NCBI RefSeq assembly: GCF_000814475.1
Contig: NZ_JSVC01000002.1
Span: forward strand, 62,001-126,000
From: Flavihumibacter solisilvae
GTDB taxonomy: Bacteria; Bacteroidota; Bacteroidia; Chitinophagales; Chitinophagaceae
Direction: 5' to 3'
DNA length: 64,000 nt
The notes beneath the pieces are model-generated. The model did no database searches, was not told where the DNA came from, and saw only the letters and a list, made by a program, of their open reading frames with translations. Positions 54,160 to 62,509 of the stretch are shown here, in pieces. A program made the translations under genes and the position numbers. Positions within the stretch are counted from its first letter, which is position 1, and every line of letters begins with the position of its first letter.

Positions 54160-54272
54160 ACTTGTCAGGTTTATTGTTGAATTACAAATATCCGTACTTA
54201 TTATTGTTTGCAGCAATCAAATTCCGTCCGCCCGGGAAGGTGCTGTTCGCTTAGGCACACTCGTTACACATT

Positions 54273-54983
54273 TTAGAGTGGAAGGGTGTAGGCAAAGCAG
54301 TATATGCTGAGTTTCAGTCCCTGTATTGCCAAAAGTTCCCTGCCCATTGCTTCCAGTGTTGCCCCTGTAGTTACCACATCGTCAACAAGTAATACATGCC
54401 TGTTCTGCAACAAGTTCCGACTATCCACTTCGAACACGCCCTGCATGTTCATCCAACGCTCAGTTCTGTGCTGTTTCGTCTGTGAATTTGTTGCTTCACG
54501 ACGAATCAATAGCCCTGGAATTTGCCTGATGCCGGTCACCGAGGAAATTCCTTCACAAAGCAGATCGCATTGATTATATCCTCTTTCCTGTATTCTCTTC
54601 TTGTGCAGGGGCATAGGCAACAGGCAATCAATTTCGTTAAACCAGTTACATTCCTTCAACCTGTATCCCATCCACCTGCCGAGTTGCGAACCCGTTTCTT
54701 TTCCTGCTTTGTATTTGACATGGTGTAATACCTGCTGCACTACTGACTGTTTGGTAAAATAGGCGGCAGCAGCAGCATGATTAATATCCAATCGTCCCCA
54801 GAAGATCTTTTCAACGGCATTTCCCGGATAGTTGAGAAATCCGGTCTCGGGTAGTTCGTGCAGGCAGTTGGCACAAATGCCATTTGCAGGAGCAAGAATG
54901 TCGGACCCGCAACAGGCACAATTGTGGGGAAACACCAGGTGAATGAAACCGCGGATGATTTCTGAGAAAGAATAACCGGACAT
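54273..54983 (-). CDS. comF: ComF-family phosphoribosyltransferase-like protein
   Basis: 236 residues. The N-terminus has a zinc-ribbon pattern (CACCGSDILAPANGICANCLHELPE), and the C-terminal half is a PRTase domain with PRPP-binding VLLVDDVVTTGATLEAMG and LPMPLHKKRIQERGYNQ. ComF/GntX proteins are linked to DNA uptake in naturally transformable bacteria, acting in the cytoplasm. No other competence gene is adjacent. It ends 113 bp before the glutathione peroxidase start and follows radA with 50 bp between them. Confidence 0.92.
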   Translation of the reverse strand: MSGYSFSEIIRGFIHLVFPHNCACCGSDILAPANGICANCLHELPETGFLNYPGNAVEKIFWGRLDINHAAAAAYFTKQSVVQQVLHHVKYKAGKETGSQLGRWMGYRLKECNWFNEIDCLLPMPLHKKRIQERGYNQCDLLCEGISSVTGIRQIPGLLIRREATNSQTKQHRTERWMNMQGVFEVDSRNLLQNRHVLLVDDVVTTGATLEAMGRELLAIQGLKLSIYCFAYTLPL

Positions 54984-55033
54984 TCGCCAAAATACCGCGG
55001 CGCAATTCTTCCTGCAAGGGTATATTCACCCGA

Positions 55034-56410
55034 TCAGAAAAGTATCCTGTAAACATCTTCAACCCTGCTGACCGGAATAATCTCGATACCAGGTGTTGCT
55101 TTTGACATTCCCTTCTGATTGTACCTCGATATGATCATTTTTTCAAATCCCAGTTTTTCAGCTTCCGCAATCCGCTGTTCAATCCTGTTCACGCTTCGGA
55201 TCTCGCCACTTAAACCAACTTCACCTGCAAGGCAGACTGTGTGAGGAATAGTAGTGTCATCGTAGGAACTTAACAATGCGCACAAAACGGCAAGATCAAT
55301 CGCAGGATCCTCTACTTTGAGTCCACCCGCTATATTCAGAAAAACATCTTTCATCCCAAACTGAAACCCTCCTCTCTTTTCCAGGACTGCCAGCAATAAC
55401 TGAAGCCGGCGAAGATCGAAACCACTTGCAGTGCGTTGCGGAGTGCCGTATACGCTCGGCGTGACCAGCGATTGTACTTCAATCAGGAATGGTCGCATGC
55501 CTTCAATTGTGGCAGCTACCGTTACCCCACTGAGTTGGTCTTCTTTATGTGACAACAGGATATCACTTGGATTGAGTACTCCCTTCATCCCGTTTGCAGC
55601 CATCTCGTAAATACCCAGTTCGGAAGTACTTCCAAAGCGATTCTTCAGGGTTCGCAGAATCCGATATGCATAGTGACGATCACCCTCAAACTGTAACACG
55701 GTATCAACCATGTGCTCAAGAATCTTCGGGCCGGCAATCGCCCCGTCTTTTGTAATGTGACCAATGAGAAAAACGGGCGTCGATGTTTCTTTCGCAAACC
55801 GTTGCAATTCCGAAGCGCATTCCCGTATCTGCGATACACTTCCTGGTGAGGATTCTATGAAGTTTGTGTGTAAAGTCTGAATCGAATCAATGATCACCAA
55901 CTGGGGCTTCAGCTTTTTGATCTCCTGGAAAATGATCTGTGTATTCGTCTCCGTGAGCAGGTAAAATTCTTCACTTGAAAATGGCAGACGATCAGCCCGC
56001 ATCCTGATCTGTTGTTCGCTTTCTTCCCCGCTGACATACAAAACCCTGGTTTGTTGTAACTGTAATCCTATCTGGAGGAATAATGTTGATTTACCAATTC
56101 CAGGTTCACCTGCAACCAACACAATGCTGCCAGCTACAATACCGCCACCAAGCACCCTGTTTAATTCTAAATCAGGCGATATGATCCTGCTTTCCTCACT
56201 AATGGAAATATCCTGTAATCTCGTTACTCCGTTATATGAATTATGATCATCCTGTTTCCAGAGCGTGCCGGCAGTCTGTTGTTTTGTTTCCTTATGCCTG
56301 ATCTCTTCGACAAAACTGTTCCATTGCTGGCATGCGGGACATTTTCCTAACCATTTCGTGCTTTCATAACCACATTGCTGACAAAAAAAAGAGGACTTGA
56401 TTTTACTCAT
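55034..56410 (-). CDS. radA: DNA repair protein RadA
   Basis: 458 residues from ATG 56410 (MSKIKSSFFCQQCGYES); the frame is open further upstream but the zinc finger at this start is the true N-terminus. Domains: C4 zinc finger CQQCGYESTKWLGKCPACQQW; RecA-like core with Walker A GEPGIGKST; the RadA signature LKNRFGSTSELGIYEM; and a C-terminal Lon-like domain (VEDPAIDLAVLCALLSSYDD, LAGEVGLSGEIRSV). RadA drives branch migration of recombination intermediates. Standalone start; downstream genes on this strand follow with small gaps. Confidence 0.95.
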   Translation of the reverse strand: MSKIKSSFFCQQCGYESTKWLGKCPACQQWNSFVEEIRHKETKQQTAGTLWKQDDHNSYNGVTRLQDISISEESRIISPDLELNRVLGGGIVAGSIVLVAGEPGIGKSTLFLQIGLQLQQTRVLYVSGEESEQQIRMRADRLPFSSEEFYLLTETNTQIIFQEIKKLKPQLVIIDSIQTLHTNFIESSPGSVSQIRECASELQRFAKETSTPVFLIGHITKDGAIAGPKILEHMVDTVLQFEGDRHYAYRILRTLKNRFGSTSELGIYEMAANGMKGVLNPSDILLSHKEDQLSGVTVAATIEGMRPFLIEVQSLVTPSVYGTPQRTASGFDLRRLQLLLAVLEKRGGFQFGMKDVFLNIAGGLKVEDPAIDLAVLCALLSSYDDTTIPHTVCLAGEVGLSGEIRSVNRIEQRIAEAEKLGFEKMIISRYNQKGMSKATPGIEIIPVSRVEDVYRILF

Positions 56411-56465
56411 GAACCAAAGGTAAAGGGAAGAAAAGTGATCGGAGAGAGTGAAACAACCTGAAAGT

Positions 56466-56490
56466 AAAAAGGCCAGCATTGCTGCTGACC
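56466..56490 (-). terminator. Strong terminator-like hairpin upstream of radA
   Basis: On the minus strand GGTCAGCA and TGCTGGCC pair over 8 bp (one G-T) around a GCAA tetraloop, followed by five T. It lies 56 bp before radA with no gene upstream on that strand. The 414-bp gap 56411-56824 otherwise holds an A/T-rich stretch, one promoter box for the next gene, and no open frame I can support. Confidence 0.65.
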
Positions 56491-56782
56491 CTTTACTTAC
56501 TAACCCATTAAATTCTTGCACTAAATTACGAATAAGGGGCACATTTCAAAATAAATTTTTAGTCCTGTGAATAACTTTTAACCGTCCCTTAAACTACCTT
56601 AAAACTGAGGAGTTGCCTGTATAACTTATTGATACACAATAAAATAATTGCCAACGAAATTATCTGGCAAAAGGCCGGCCGCTAATTTGGCAGTCCGTTT
56701 TTAATGAGATTTTTACAGGTGACAAAAAGGCTGGCGAACACGCCCCGAAATGGCCGAAAATGTCAAAAATCTTATTTGGTCA

Positions 56783-56790
56783 TAGCTTTG
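56783..56790 (+). promoter_or_regulatory. TAnnTTTG promoter box for the zinc peptidase gene
   Basis: TAGCTTTG is an exact consensus match 34 bp before the ATG at 56825; no clear -33 is present. Confidence 0.4.
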
Positions 56791-56824
56791 TTATACTTAT
56801 ACACCTTATTAATTCGAATATATT

Positions 56825-57511
56825 ATGACACCTTCCATTCTATTTGTTTCCCTGCTGTTTGTCGGGATCAGTATGCTGGTTTCCTTTGCCCTCAAGAGTA
56901 AGATCCGGAAATATAGCCAGACCGGCCTCCGCTCCGGGCTGTCCGGAAAGGAAATCGCAGAAAGGATGCTTAGAGAGAACGGGATTTATGATGTGAAAGT
57001 GGTGCCGTCAGAAGGGTTCCTGACCGATCATTATAATCCCCTGACGAAAACAGTAAGCCTGAGCCCCGATATTTATGAGGGCAGGAATGTAGCGGCTGCT
57101 GCTGTAGCGGCCCATGAATGCGGGCACGCCGTACAGCATGCCACATCCTATCCCTGGCTGACCATGCGCAGTAAACTGGTACCGGTAGTGCAGTTCAGTT
57201 CTGGAATTGTACAGTGGATCCTGCTTGCGGGCATCTTCCTGATCCAAATTTTCCCGGCGCTTCTGCTGGCCGGCATCGTGCTTTTTGCACTTACCACGAT
57301 TTTTTCGCTGGTGACCCTGCCGGTGGAATTTGACGCCAGTAACCGTGCGCTGGCCTGGCTGGAACGTACCAATATCACAACGGCACAGGAGCAGCCAATG
57401 GCTAAAGATGCACTTAAATGGGCTGCAATGACTTATGTGGTTGCCGCAGTAGCTTCAATTGTTACCCTGATTCAGTATATCCTGATTTACCAGGGCCGTA
57501 ACCGCGAATAA
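56825..57511 (+). CDS. YugP-type membrane zinc metallopeptidase
   Basis: 228 residues. One N-terminal membrane helix (ILFVSLLFVGISMLVSFAL) is followed by the family block: GLSGKEIAERMLRENGIYDV, DHYNPLTKTVSLSPDIYEG, the zinc site AAHECGHAVQHATSYPW (H-E-x-x-H type), and two to three C-terminal helices (VPVVQFSSGIVQWILLAGIF; LLAGIVLFALTTIFSLVTLP; last near the end). It is a predicted site of membrane-associated proteolysis of unknown substrate. It has a canonical terminator at 57534-57565. Confidence 0.9.
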   Translation: MTPSILFVSLLFVGISMLVSFALKSKIRKYSQTGLRSGLSGKEIAERMLRENGIYDVKVVPSEGFLTDHYNPLTKTVSLSPDIYEGRNVAAAAVAAHECGHAVQHATSYPWLTMRSKLVPVVQFSSGIVQWILLAGIFLIQIFPALLLAGIVLFALTTIFSLVTLPVEFDASNRALAWLERTNITTAQEQPMAKDALKWAAMTYVVAAVASIVTLIQYILIYQGRNRE

Positions 57512-57533
57512 CTGCGGAATAATAACAGCTTAG

Positions 57534-57565
57534 ATCCGGTTCCGGCATGGGACCGGATTTTTTTG
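57534..57565 (+). terminator. Rho-independent terminator of the zinc peptidase gene
   Basis: ATCCGGT (57534-57540) and ACCGGAT (57552-57558) form a perfect 7-bp stem with an 11-nt loop, followed by a T-run. Confidence 0.85.
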
Positions 57566-57683
57566 TGCCCCAAAGCCCTTTTAGTCATGCAGAGCACTGC
57601 TTTCTTTGGATGGACGGCAAATTCTAGATAAGATTACCGGAAGAAATAATATATTTAATATGTATTGGCTTTCTCATGTATAA

Positions 57684-57710
57684 GGCCCTGGTATTCCTGC
57701 CGGGGTTTTT
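57684..57710 (+). terminator. Second terminator-like hairpin in the gap before SusC
   Basis: CCCTGG (57686-57691) pairs with CCGGGG (57700-57705, one G-T) and is followed by five T. It closes a 120-bp stretch (57566-57685) with no open frame, possibly a small transcript. The remaining gap up to 57909 contains a 7-bp inverted repeat and the SusC promoter box. Confidence 0.45.
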
Positions 57711-57766
57711 AATATTCCTTTCAATGTGCAGCAGCAATTTGACGTAAGTGTTTGTCCTTGAGAAGG

Positions 57767-57788
57767 TTTATGGTGAAAATCCCATAAA
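57767..57788. repeat. Short inverted repeat upstream of SusC
   Basis: TTTATGG (57767-57773) and CCATAAA (57782-57788) are perfect inverted arms with an 8-nt spacer, about 120 bp before the SusC start; it could be a regulator site or leader hairpin. Confidence 0.4.
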
Positions 57789-57880
57789 ACTAGACAAGCA
57801 AACGTACTAAAAACGTAAAACTACCGCTATTAATGAAAAAATGACCCTATTATTGAATTTAACGATCCTTTAACCGCCAA

Positions 57881-57888
57881 TATCTTTG
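57881..57888 (+). promoter_or_regulatory. TAnnTTTG promoter box for SusC
   Basis: TATCTTTG is an exact consensus match 22 bp before the ATG at 57910. The nearest TTG (57853-57855) is 25 bp upstream, slightly longer than usual. Confidence 0.5.
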
Positions 57889-57909
57889 GCACAAATTAAC
57901 AAGACGTCT

Positions 57910-60900
57910 ATGGCTCCAATGAAAAAACTAACTGGACTGATGTGGAGTTTCCTACTCCTGACTGCCCTGACGGTGCAGGCGCAGAACCGGCAGATCTCCG
58001 GTAAAATCACAGATCAAAAGGATGGGACGCCGCTCGCCGGGGCCACCATCTCCGTAAAAGGAACCAATATCTCAACAGCCACTTCAGCTGACGGTACATT
58101 CACCCTTAATGTGCCCGCAGACGCTAAAACCCTCATAATTTCTTCTGTTGGCTTCGGGCAAAAGGAAGTATCGGTAAGTGATAACATCTCCCTTTCGCTC
58201 AGTTCCGCCGACAATTCACTATCTGAAGTAGTTGTCGTGGGATTTGGAACAAAAATCAAACGTGACCTTACCGGTTCGGTTGCCAAAGTTGGCCAGAAAG
58301 AGCTGGCCAACACACCCGTAACGAGTTTTGAAGGTGCACTTCAGGGCCGCGCGGCGGGGGTGCAGGTTGAGCAGGGCAATGGTAAACTCGGCCAGGGAAT
58401 TAAGGTAAGAATCCGAGGTGCTTCTTCTGTAACTGCCGGTAACGAGCCCCTTTATGTGGTTGACGGTATTCCAGTTATTACAAATAACCTCTCCGGAAAC
58501 AGTGCTGCAACCAACCCTCTTTCAGACCTTAATACCAATGATATTGAATCGATTGAAATCCTGAAAGATGCCTCTTCAGCCGCCATTTATGGAGCACGCG
58601 GAGCAAATGGTGTGGTTCTGATTACCACTAAAAGAGGAAAGGCCGGAAAATCAAAGGTGGATTTTGGATTTTTTACCGGTACGCAGGAGCCTACACGTAA
58701 ACGTGAGTTCCTGAATTCTCAGCAGTATGTTGAATATTTCAGGCAGGCTGCTGTTGGTGCAGGTAAGTATGACTATAAATATGGCATCTCCGGATATGGT
58801 TCCGAGCAGGAAGCGATTGACGATAACCTTGCATTTGTGGAAAGCAGGCTGAGAAGATACAGCGCAGGGAATGATGATTACCAGACCTACAAGGTAAATA
58901 CCGACTGGCAGGAAGAAGCTTTCCAGCGTGCGCCGATTTCTGAATATGACCTTAGCCTGTCAGGTGGTAACGAAAAGACCACTTTTTATATGGCTGGCCA
59001 GTTCCTCGATCAGAAAGGTATTATTGTCCGCAACAGCCTCAAGAGATACAATGGCCGTCTAAACCTCGACCATAAATTCACGAACTGGCTTACTGTTGGT
59101 GCCAACCTGAGTTTCGCCCGTACCCTCAATTACAGGGTTTCAGACGATAACGCCTTTTCTACTCCGCTGCAATCTGTTGCATTGTCACCAATCACACCAA
59201 CAATCGACCCTCGTACAGGGTTGCTGAGTGGTGAATCAGATCCCAACCGTGCGGGTAACCCGGGCGGACCAAACACCAACTACCCGGTTTATTATAACCC
59301 GATGCTCAGTGTTAAGGGAGCTTATTACAACACAATAGTGAATCGTAGCCTCGGTAACGTATATGGACAAGCGCAGATCACCAACAAACTTTCTTTCCGC
59401 ACTGAATTTGGCCTTGATCAGCTGAACCAGACAGAAGAAGGTTATTATGGACCGATCACTGAAAGAAATACAACCTACCCGCGTGGTGGTGGATTCACTA
59501 ACGCTGACCAGGTGTTGAACTTCAATACCAACAACTTTTTCCGGTATGTGACTAATATCAAAGACAAACATGATATTGACGCCGTAGTTGGTATGAGCTT
59601 CCAGGAACAGGATTATTTCAGCCAGGGAAATACAGCCGAGGCTTTCCCGTCTCCGGCATATAAAAAACTGACCAGCGCAGGCACGAAATCTGATGCAACT
59701 TCCACTGCCAATGAGTTTAGCTTCCTTTCTTATTTTGGAAGGGCGAACTATAAACTGATGGACAAGTACCTCCTTGCTGTGAGTGGTCGTTTTGATGGTT
59801 CTTCAAGATTTGGTAAAGACAACAAATGGGGTTTCTTCCCTGCTGCCTCAGTAGGTTGGATTATTTCTGATGAAAACTTCCTGTCAAACGTAAAATGGCT
59901 GAGCTTCATGAAGCTGAAAGCCAGCTACGGTCTTACAGGTAATGCTGAGATTGGTAACTATTCATGGCAGACTCTTTGGACTGGTGATGGTGCTTATGGT
60001 GGTATTCCAGGCCAGAGGCCTTCGCAGCTGGGTAATCCGAATTTGAAATGGGAGAATACTGCCAGCTTTGATATCGGAGCTGAACTGGGCATATTCGAAA
60101 ACCGGGTTAGCCTTGAACTCGATTACTACGTTCGTAACACTACTGACCTTCTTCTGCAGGTTGAAGTACCTGGTACATCCGGATTTACTTCTCAGCTTCA
60201 AAACCTTGGGAAATTGAAGAACAAGGGTTTTGAATTCACCATCAATACACAGAATATTGTTTCACGTGATTTCCGTTGGACAACCAACATCAATTTCGGT
60301 CTGAACAGGAACGAGGTAACGGATCTCCAGGGCCAGGAACTTGGTGTAGGCAACTATAACCGCGCACGTGAAGGCCAGCCTCTTGGTGTGTTTGTTGCAC
60401 GCGAGTTCGCAGGTGCTGATCCGGAAACCGGTGATGCGATCTGGTATAAGAACACTGTAGGTGCTGATGGTAAGGTCGACCGTACCCCAACTAATAATTA
60501 TAATGAAGCTGCTGAAGTCGTGATTGGAAACCCGAATCCCGATTTCATCTATGGTATGAGGAATACCTTCACTTTCAGGGGATTTGAATTTGACATCTTC
60601 CTCCAGGGCGTTCAGGGTAACGATGTATACGATGGTGGTGGCCAGTACATGTCAGCCAGCGGTAGTAACGGGTTTGACAACCAGACAACTGATCAGCTTG
60701 CTGCGTGGAAACAGCCGGGCGATAAGACCAGGGTACCTGAAGCGAGATTGTTCTTTGCAAACGGAACTGATCCTTCCAGCCGTTATCTCTATGATGCTTC
60801 ATACCTGCGTGTAAAACAACTTACTCTCACGTATAACCTTCCCAAGTCTGTTATTTCCAAGATCAAGATTGACAGGGCGCGTGTGTATGTAAGGGGACAA

Positions 60901-61044
60901 AACCTGTTCACCATTACTAATTATAAAGGATGGGATCCGGAGGTTAACGCCGATTACCAGGCTACCAATATTAACCAGGGGGTTGACTTTTATTCAGCTC
61001 CCCAGTTGAGGACTATCGTATTTGGATTGAACATTGGACTCTAA
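57910..61044 (+). CDS. SusC/RagA-family TonB-dependent outer-membrane transporter
   Basis: About 1044 residues from ATG 57910 (ATG 57919 also possible; a TTG at 57886 overlaps the promoter box). A signal peptide (LTGLMWSFLLLTALTVQAQ) precedes a carboxypeptidase-D-like regulatory domain (ISGKITDQKDGTPLAGATIS), the plug with EPLYVVDGIPV and the SusC signature IYGARGANGVVLITTKRGK, then a 22-strand barrel ending IVFGLNIGL. No STN secretin-like domain precedes the CarboxypepD domain, so it is not of the anti-sigma-signalling type. It pairs with the downstream SusD lipoprotein to import a large nutrient, probably a glycan or peptide, with energy from TonB. No adjacent glycoside hydrolase or regulator indicates the substrate. 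Confidence 0.95.
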   Translation: MAPMKKLTGLMWSFLLLTALTVQAQNRQISGKITDQKDGTPLAGATISVKGTNISTATSADGTFTLNVPADAKTLIISSVGFGQKEVSVSDNISLSLSSADNSLSEVVVVGFGTKIKRDLTGSVAKVGQKELANTPVTSFEGALQGRAAGVQVEQGNGKLGQGIKVRIRGASSVTAGNEPLYVVDGIPVITNNLSGNSAATNPLSDLNTNDIESIEILKDASSAAIYGARGANGVVLITTKRGKAGKSKVDFGFFTGTQEPTRKREFLNSQQYVEYFRQAAVGAGKYDYKYGISGYGSEQEAIDDNLAFVESRLRRYSAGNDDYQTYKVNTDWQEEAFQRAPISEYDLSLSGGNEKTTFYMAGQFLDQKGIIVRNSLKRYNGRLNLDHKFTNWLTVGANLSFARTLNYRVSDDNAFSTPLQSVALSPITPTIDPRTGLLSGESDPNRAGNPGGPNTNYPVYYNPMLSVKGAYYNTIVNRSLGNVYGQAQITNKLSFRTEFGLDQLNQTEEGYYGPITERNTTYPRGGGFTNADQVLNFNTNNFFRYVTNIKDKHDIDAVVGMSFQEQDYFSQGNTAEAFPSPAYKKLTSAGTKSDATSTANEFSFLSYFGRANYKLMDKYLLAVSGRFDGSSRFGKDNKWGFFPAASVGWIISDENFLSNVKWLSFMKLKASYGLTGNAEIGNYSWQTLWTGDGAYGGIPGQRPSQLGNPNLKWENTASFDIGAELGIFENRVSLELDYYVRNTTDLLLQVEVPGTSGFTSQLQNLGKLKNKGFEFTINTQNIVSRDFRWTTNINFGLNRNEVTDLQGQELGVGNYNRAREGQPLGVFVAREFAGADPETGDAIWYKNTVGADGKVDRTPTNNYNEAAEVVIGNPNPDFIYGMRNTFTFRGFEFDIFLQGVQGNDVYDGGGQYMSASGSNGFDNQTTDQLAAWKQPGDKTRVPEARLFFANGTDPSSRYLYDASYLRVKQLTLTYNLPKSVISKIKIDRARVYVRGQNLFTITNYKGWDPEVNADYQATNINQGVDFYSAPQLRTIVFGLNIGL

Positions 61045-61067
61045 TCAGACCCCTTAAAAAGAAAATT

Positions 61068-62438
61068 ATGTTATTCAATAAAAGTAGAATTATCGGCGGG
61101 GTGTTATCCTTAACGGTGGCATTTACCGCTTGCGAAAAAAGGCTTGACAAATCTCCGTTTGCGAGCGTTGACGCTGACCAGGCACTGCTGACCAGCTCTG
61201 ATGTGGAATCTGCACTTGTTGGTGCTTATTCCAGGCTTGGCGATGCGGAAGTTTATGGAGGAGATATGTTCGTCTATTCAGAACTGCTTGGTAATGATAA
61301 TGAGATCACCTGGTCCGGAACGTTCCAGGGGCTTACCCAGATTTATAACAAGCAGATTCCTGTAAATAATGATTTTGTACAGGATACTTGGACAGAATCT
61401 TATGAAGCGATCAACGTGGCCAATAATGTTCTCAATGCCATTGACAAGGTGGTTGACGCTAAAAAAGATAAAGTAGCAGGTGAAGCCAAATTCATTCGTG
61501 CAGCCGTGTATTTCGATCTCGTGCGTTTATACGCAAAAGCATGGAATGATGGAAATCCTTCCTCAAATCCGGGCGTGCCACTTGTACTTAAACCAACGGC
61601 AGATCTCGCAGATGCGGCAAAAGTATCACGCAACACCGTCGCCGAAGTATATGCCCAGATTATAACGGACCTCACCGAGGCTGAAGGACAATTGTCCACC
61701 GGAAAGACAATTTTTGCAAACAGGCCTTCTGCATCAGCCCTGCTCGCTCGTGTGTATCTTCAGCAGGGAGATTATGCAAATGCAGCTGCTGCCGCCGATC
61801 GTGCCATCAAAGATGGTACAAACAGCCTGACGGGCACTTATGCTGAGGCATTCCCCGTGAATTATAACGCTGCAACAGTACCTGTAGCCAATACTACAGA
61901 AGATGTCTTTGCCATGCAGGTAAACAACACGCAGGGTGTGAATGATTTCAATACTTATTTCTCGCCCATGGGAAGAGGTGATATCACAATTGATCCTTCA
62001 TACTTCAGCCAGTACGAAGAAAATGATGGCCGCCTGGAAGTTTATTATGCGGACGGTGGTTCCATTTACACCGGTAAGTTCGACATGGTTTATGGGAATG
62101 TACACATCCTGCGACTTGCTGAAATGTTCCTGATCCGTGCAGAATCAAATTTCCGTTTGGGTGGTGATCCGATTGGTGGCGTTGCTCCTCATCTAGATAT
62201 CAACAGGATCAGGGCCAGGGCAGGGCTGGACCCAATTGACGCTGCAGATCTGACTCTGGATCAGATCCTCCTGGAAAGAAAGCTTGAGCTTGCTTTCGAA
62301 GGAAACCTATTGCATGATAAGAAACGTCTCGAAATCGCCGTTGGTCCATTGTCCTGGAACTCTTCGAGATTGGTACTGCCAATTCCGGAACGCGAGATTA
62401 AAGTAAATGGTAACCTGGTACAAAACGAAGGTTATTAA
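61068..62438 (+). CDS. SusD/RagB-family nutrient-binding lipoprotein
   Basis: 456 residues with a lipoprotein signal (IIGGVLSLTVAFTAC; Cys near residue 22). The helical SusD fold is indicated by the N-terminal ASVDADQALLTSSDVESALVGAYSRL, the TPR-like segments (VAGEAKFIRAAVYFDLVRLYAKAW; NRPSASALLARVYLQQGDYANAAAAADRAI) and the C-terminal LRLAEMFLIRAESNFRLGG and LDQILLERKLELAFEGN. It forms the lid on SusC at the cell surface. The gene starts 24 bp after SusC and ends at a bidirectional terminator. Confidence 0.95.
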   Translation: MLFNKSRIIGGVLSLTVAFTACEKRLDKSPFASVDADQALLTSSDVESALVGAYSRLGDAEVYGGDMFVYSELLGNDNEITWSGTFQGLTQIYNKQIPVNNDFVQDTWTESYEAINVANNVLNAIDKVVDAKKDKVAGEAKFIRAAVYFDLVRLYAKAWNDGNPSSNPGVPLVLKPTADLADAAKVSRNTVAEVYAQIITDLTEAEGQLSTGKTIFANRPSASALLARVYLQQGDYANAAAAADRAIKDGTNSLTGTYAEAFPVNYNAATVPVANTTEDVFAMQVNNTQGVNDFNTYFSPMGRGDITIDPSYFSQYEENDGRLEVYYADGGSIYTGKFDMVYGNVHILRLAEMFLIRAESNFRLGGDPIGGVAPHLDINRIRARAGLDPIDAADLTLDQILLERKLELAFEGNLLHDKKRLEIAVGPLSWNSSRLVLPIPEREIKVNGNLVQNEGY

Positions 62439-62462
62439 TAAAACCTGAACATTCAGAAAAAG

Positions 62463-62492
62463 AAAAACCCGCATGATTCATGCGGGTTTTTT
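62463..62492. terminator. Bidirectional terminator between SusD and ribonuclease G genes
   Basis: Long inverted repeat AAAAACCCGCATGA / TCATGCGGGTTTTT (62463-62491) with A- and T-runs on both sides, placed between convergent genes, so it can end both transcripts. Confidence 0.9.
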
Positions 62493-62509
62493 AATTATTT
62501 GAAATCGGG

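Noticed and set aside
56565-56574. A DnaA-box-like sequence on the minus strand (TTATTCACA) in the radA/zinc peptidase gap
   Set aside because: One imperfect copy, no cluster, no dnaA or dnaN near; not an origin.
56673-56680. GGCCGGCC palindrome in the same gap
   Set aside because: Isolated 8-bp palindrome without a T-run or long stem; no clear function.
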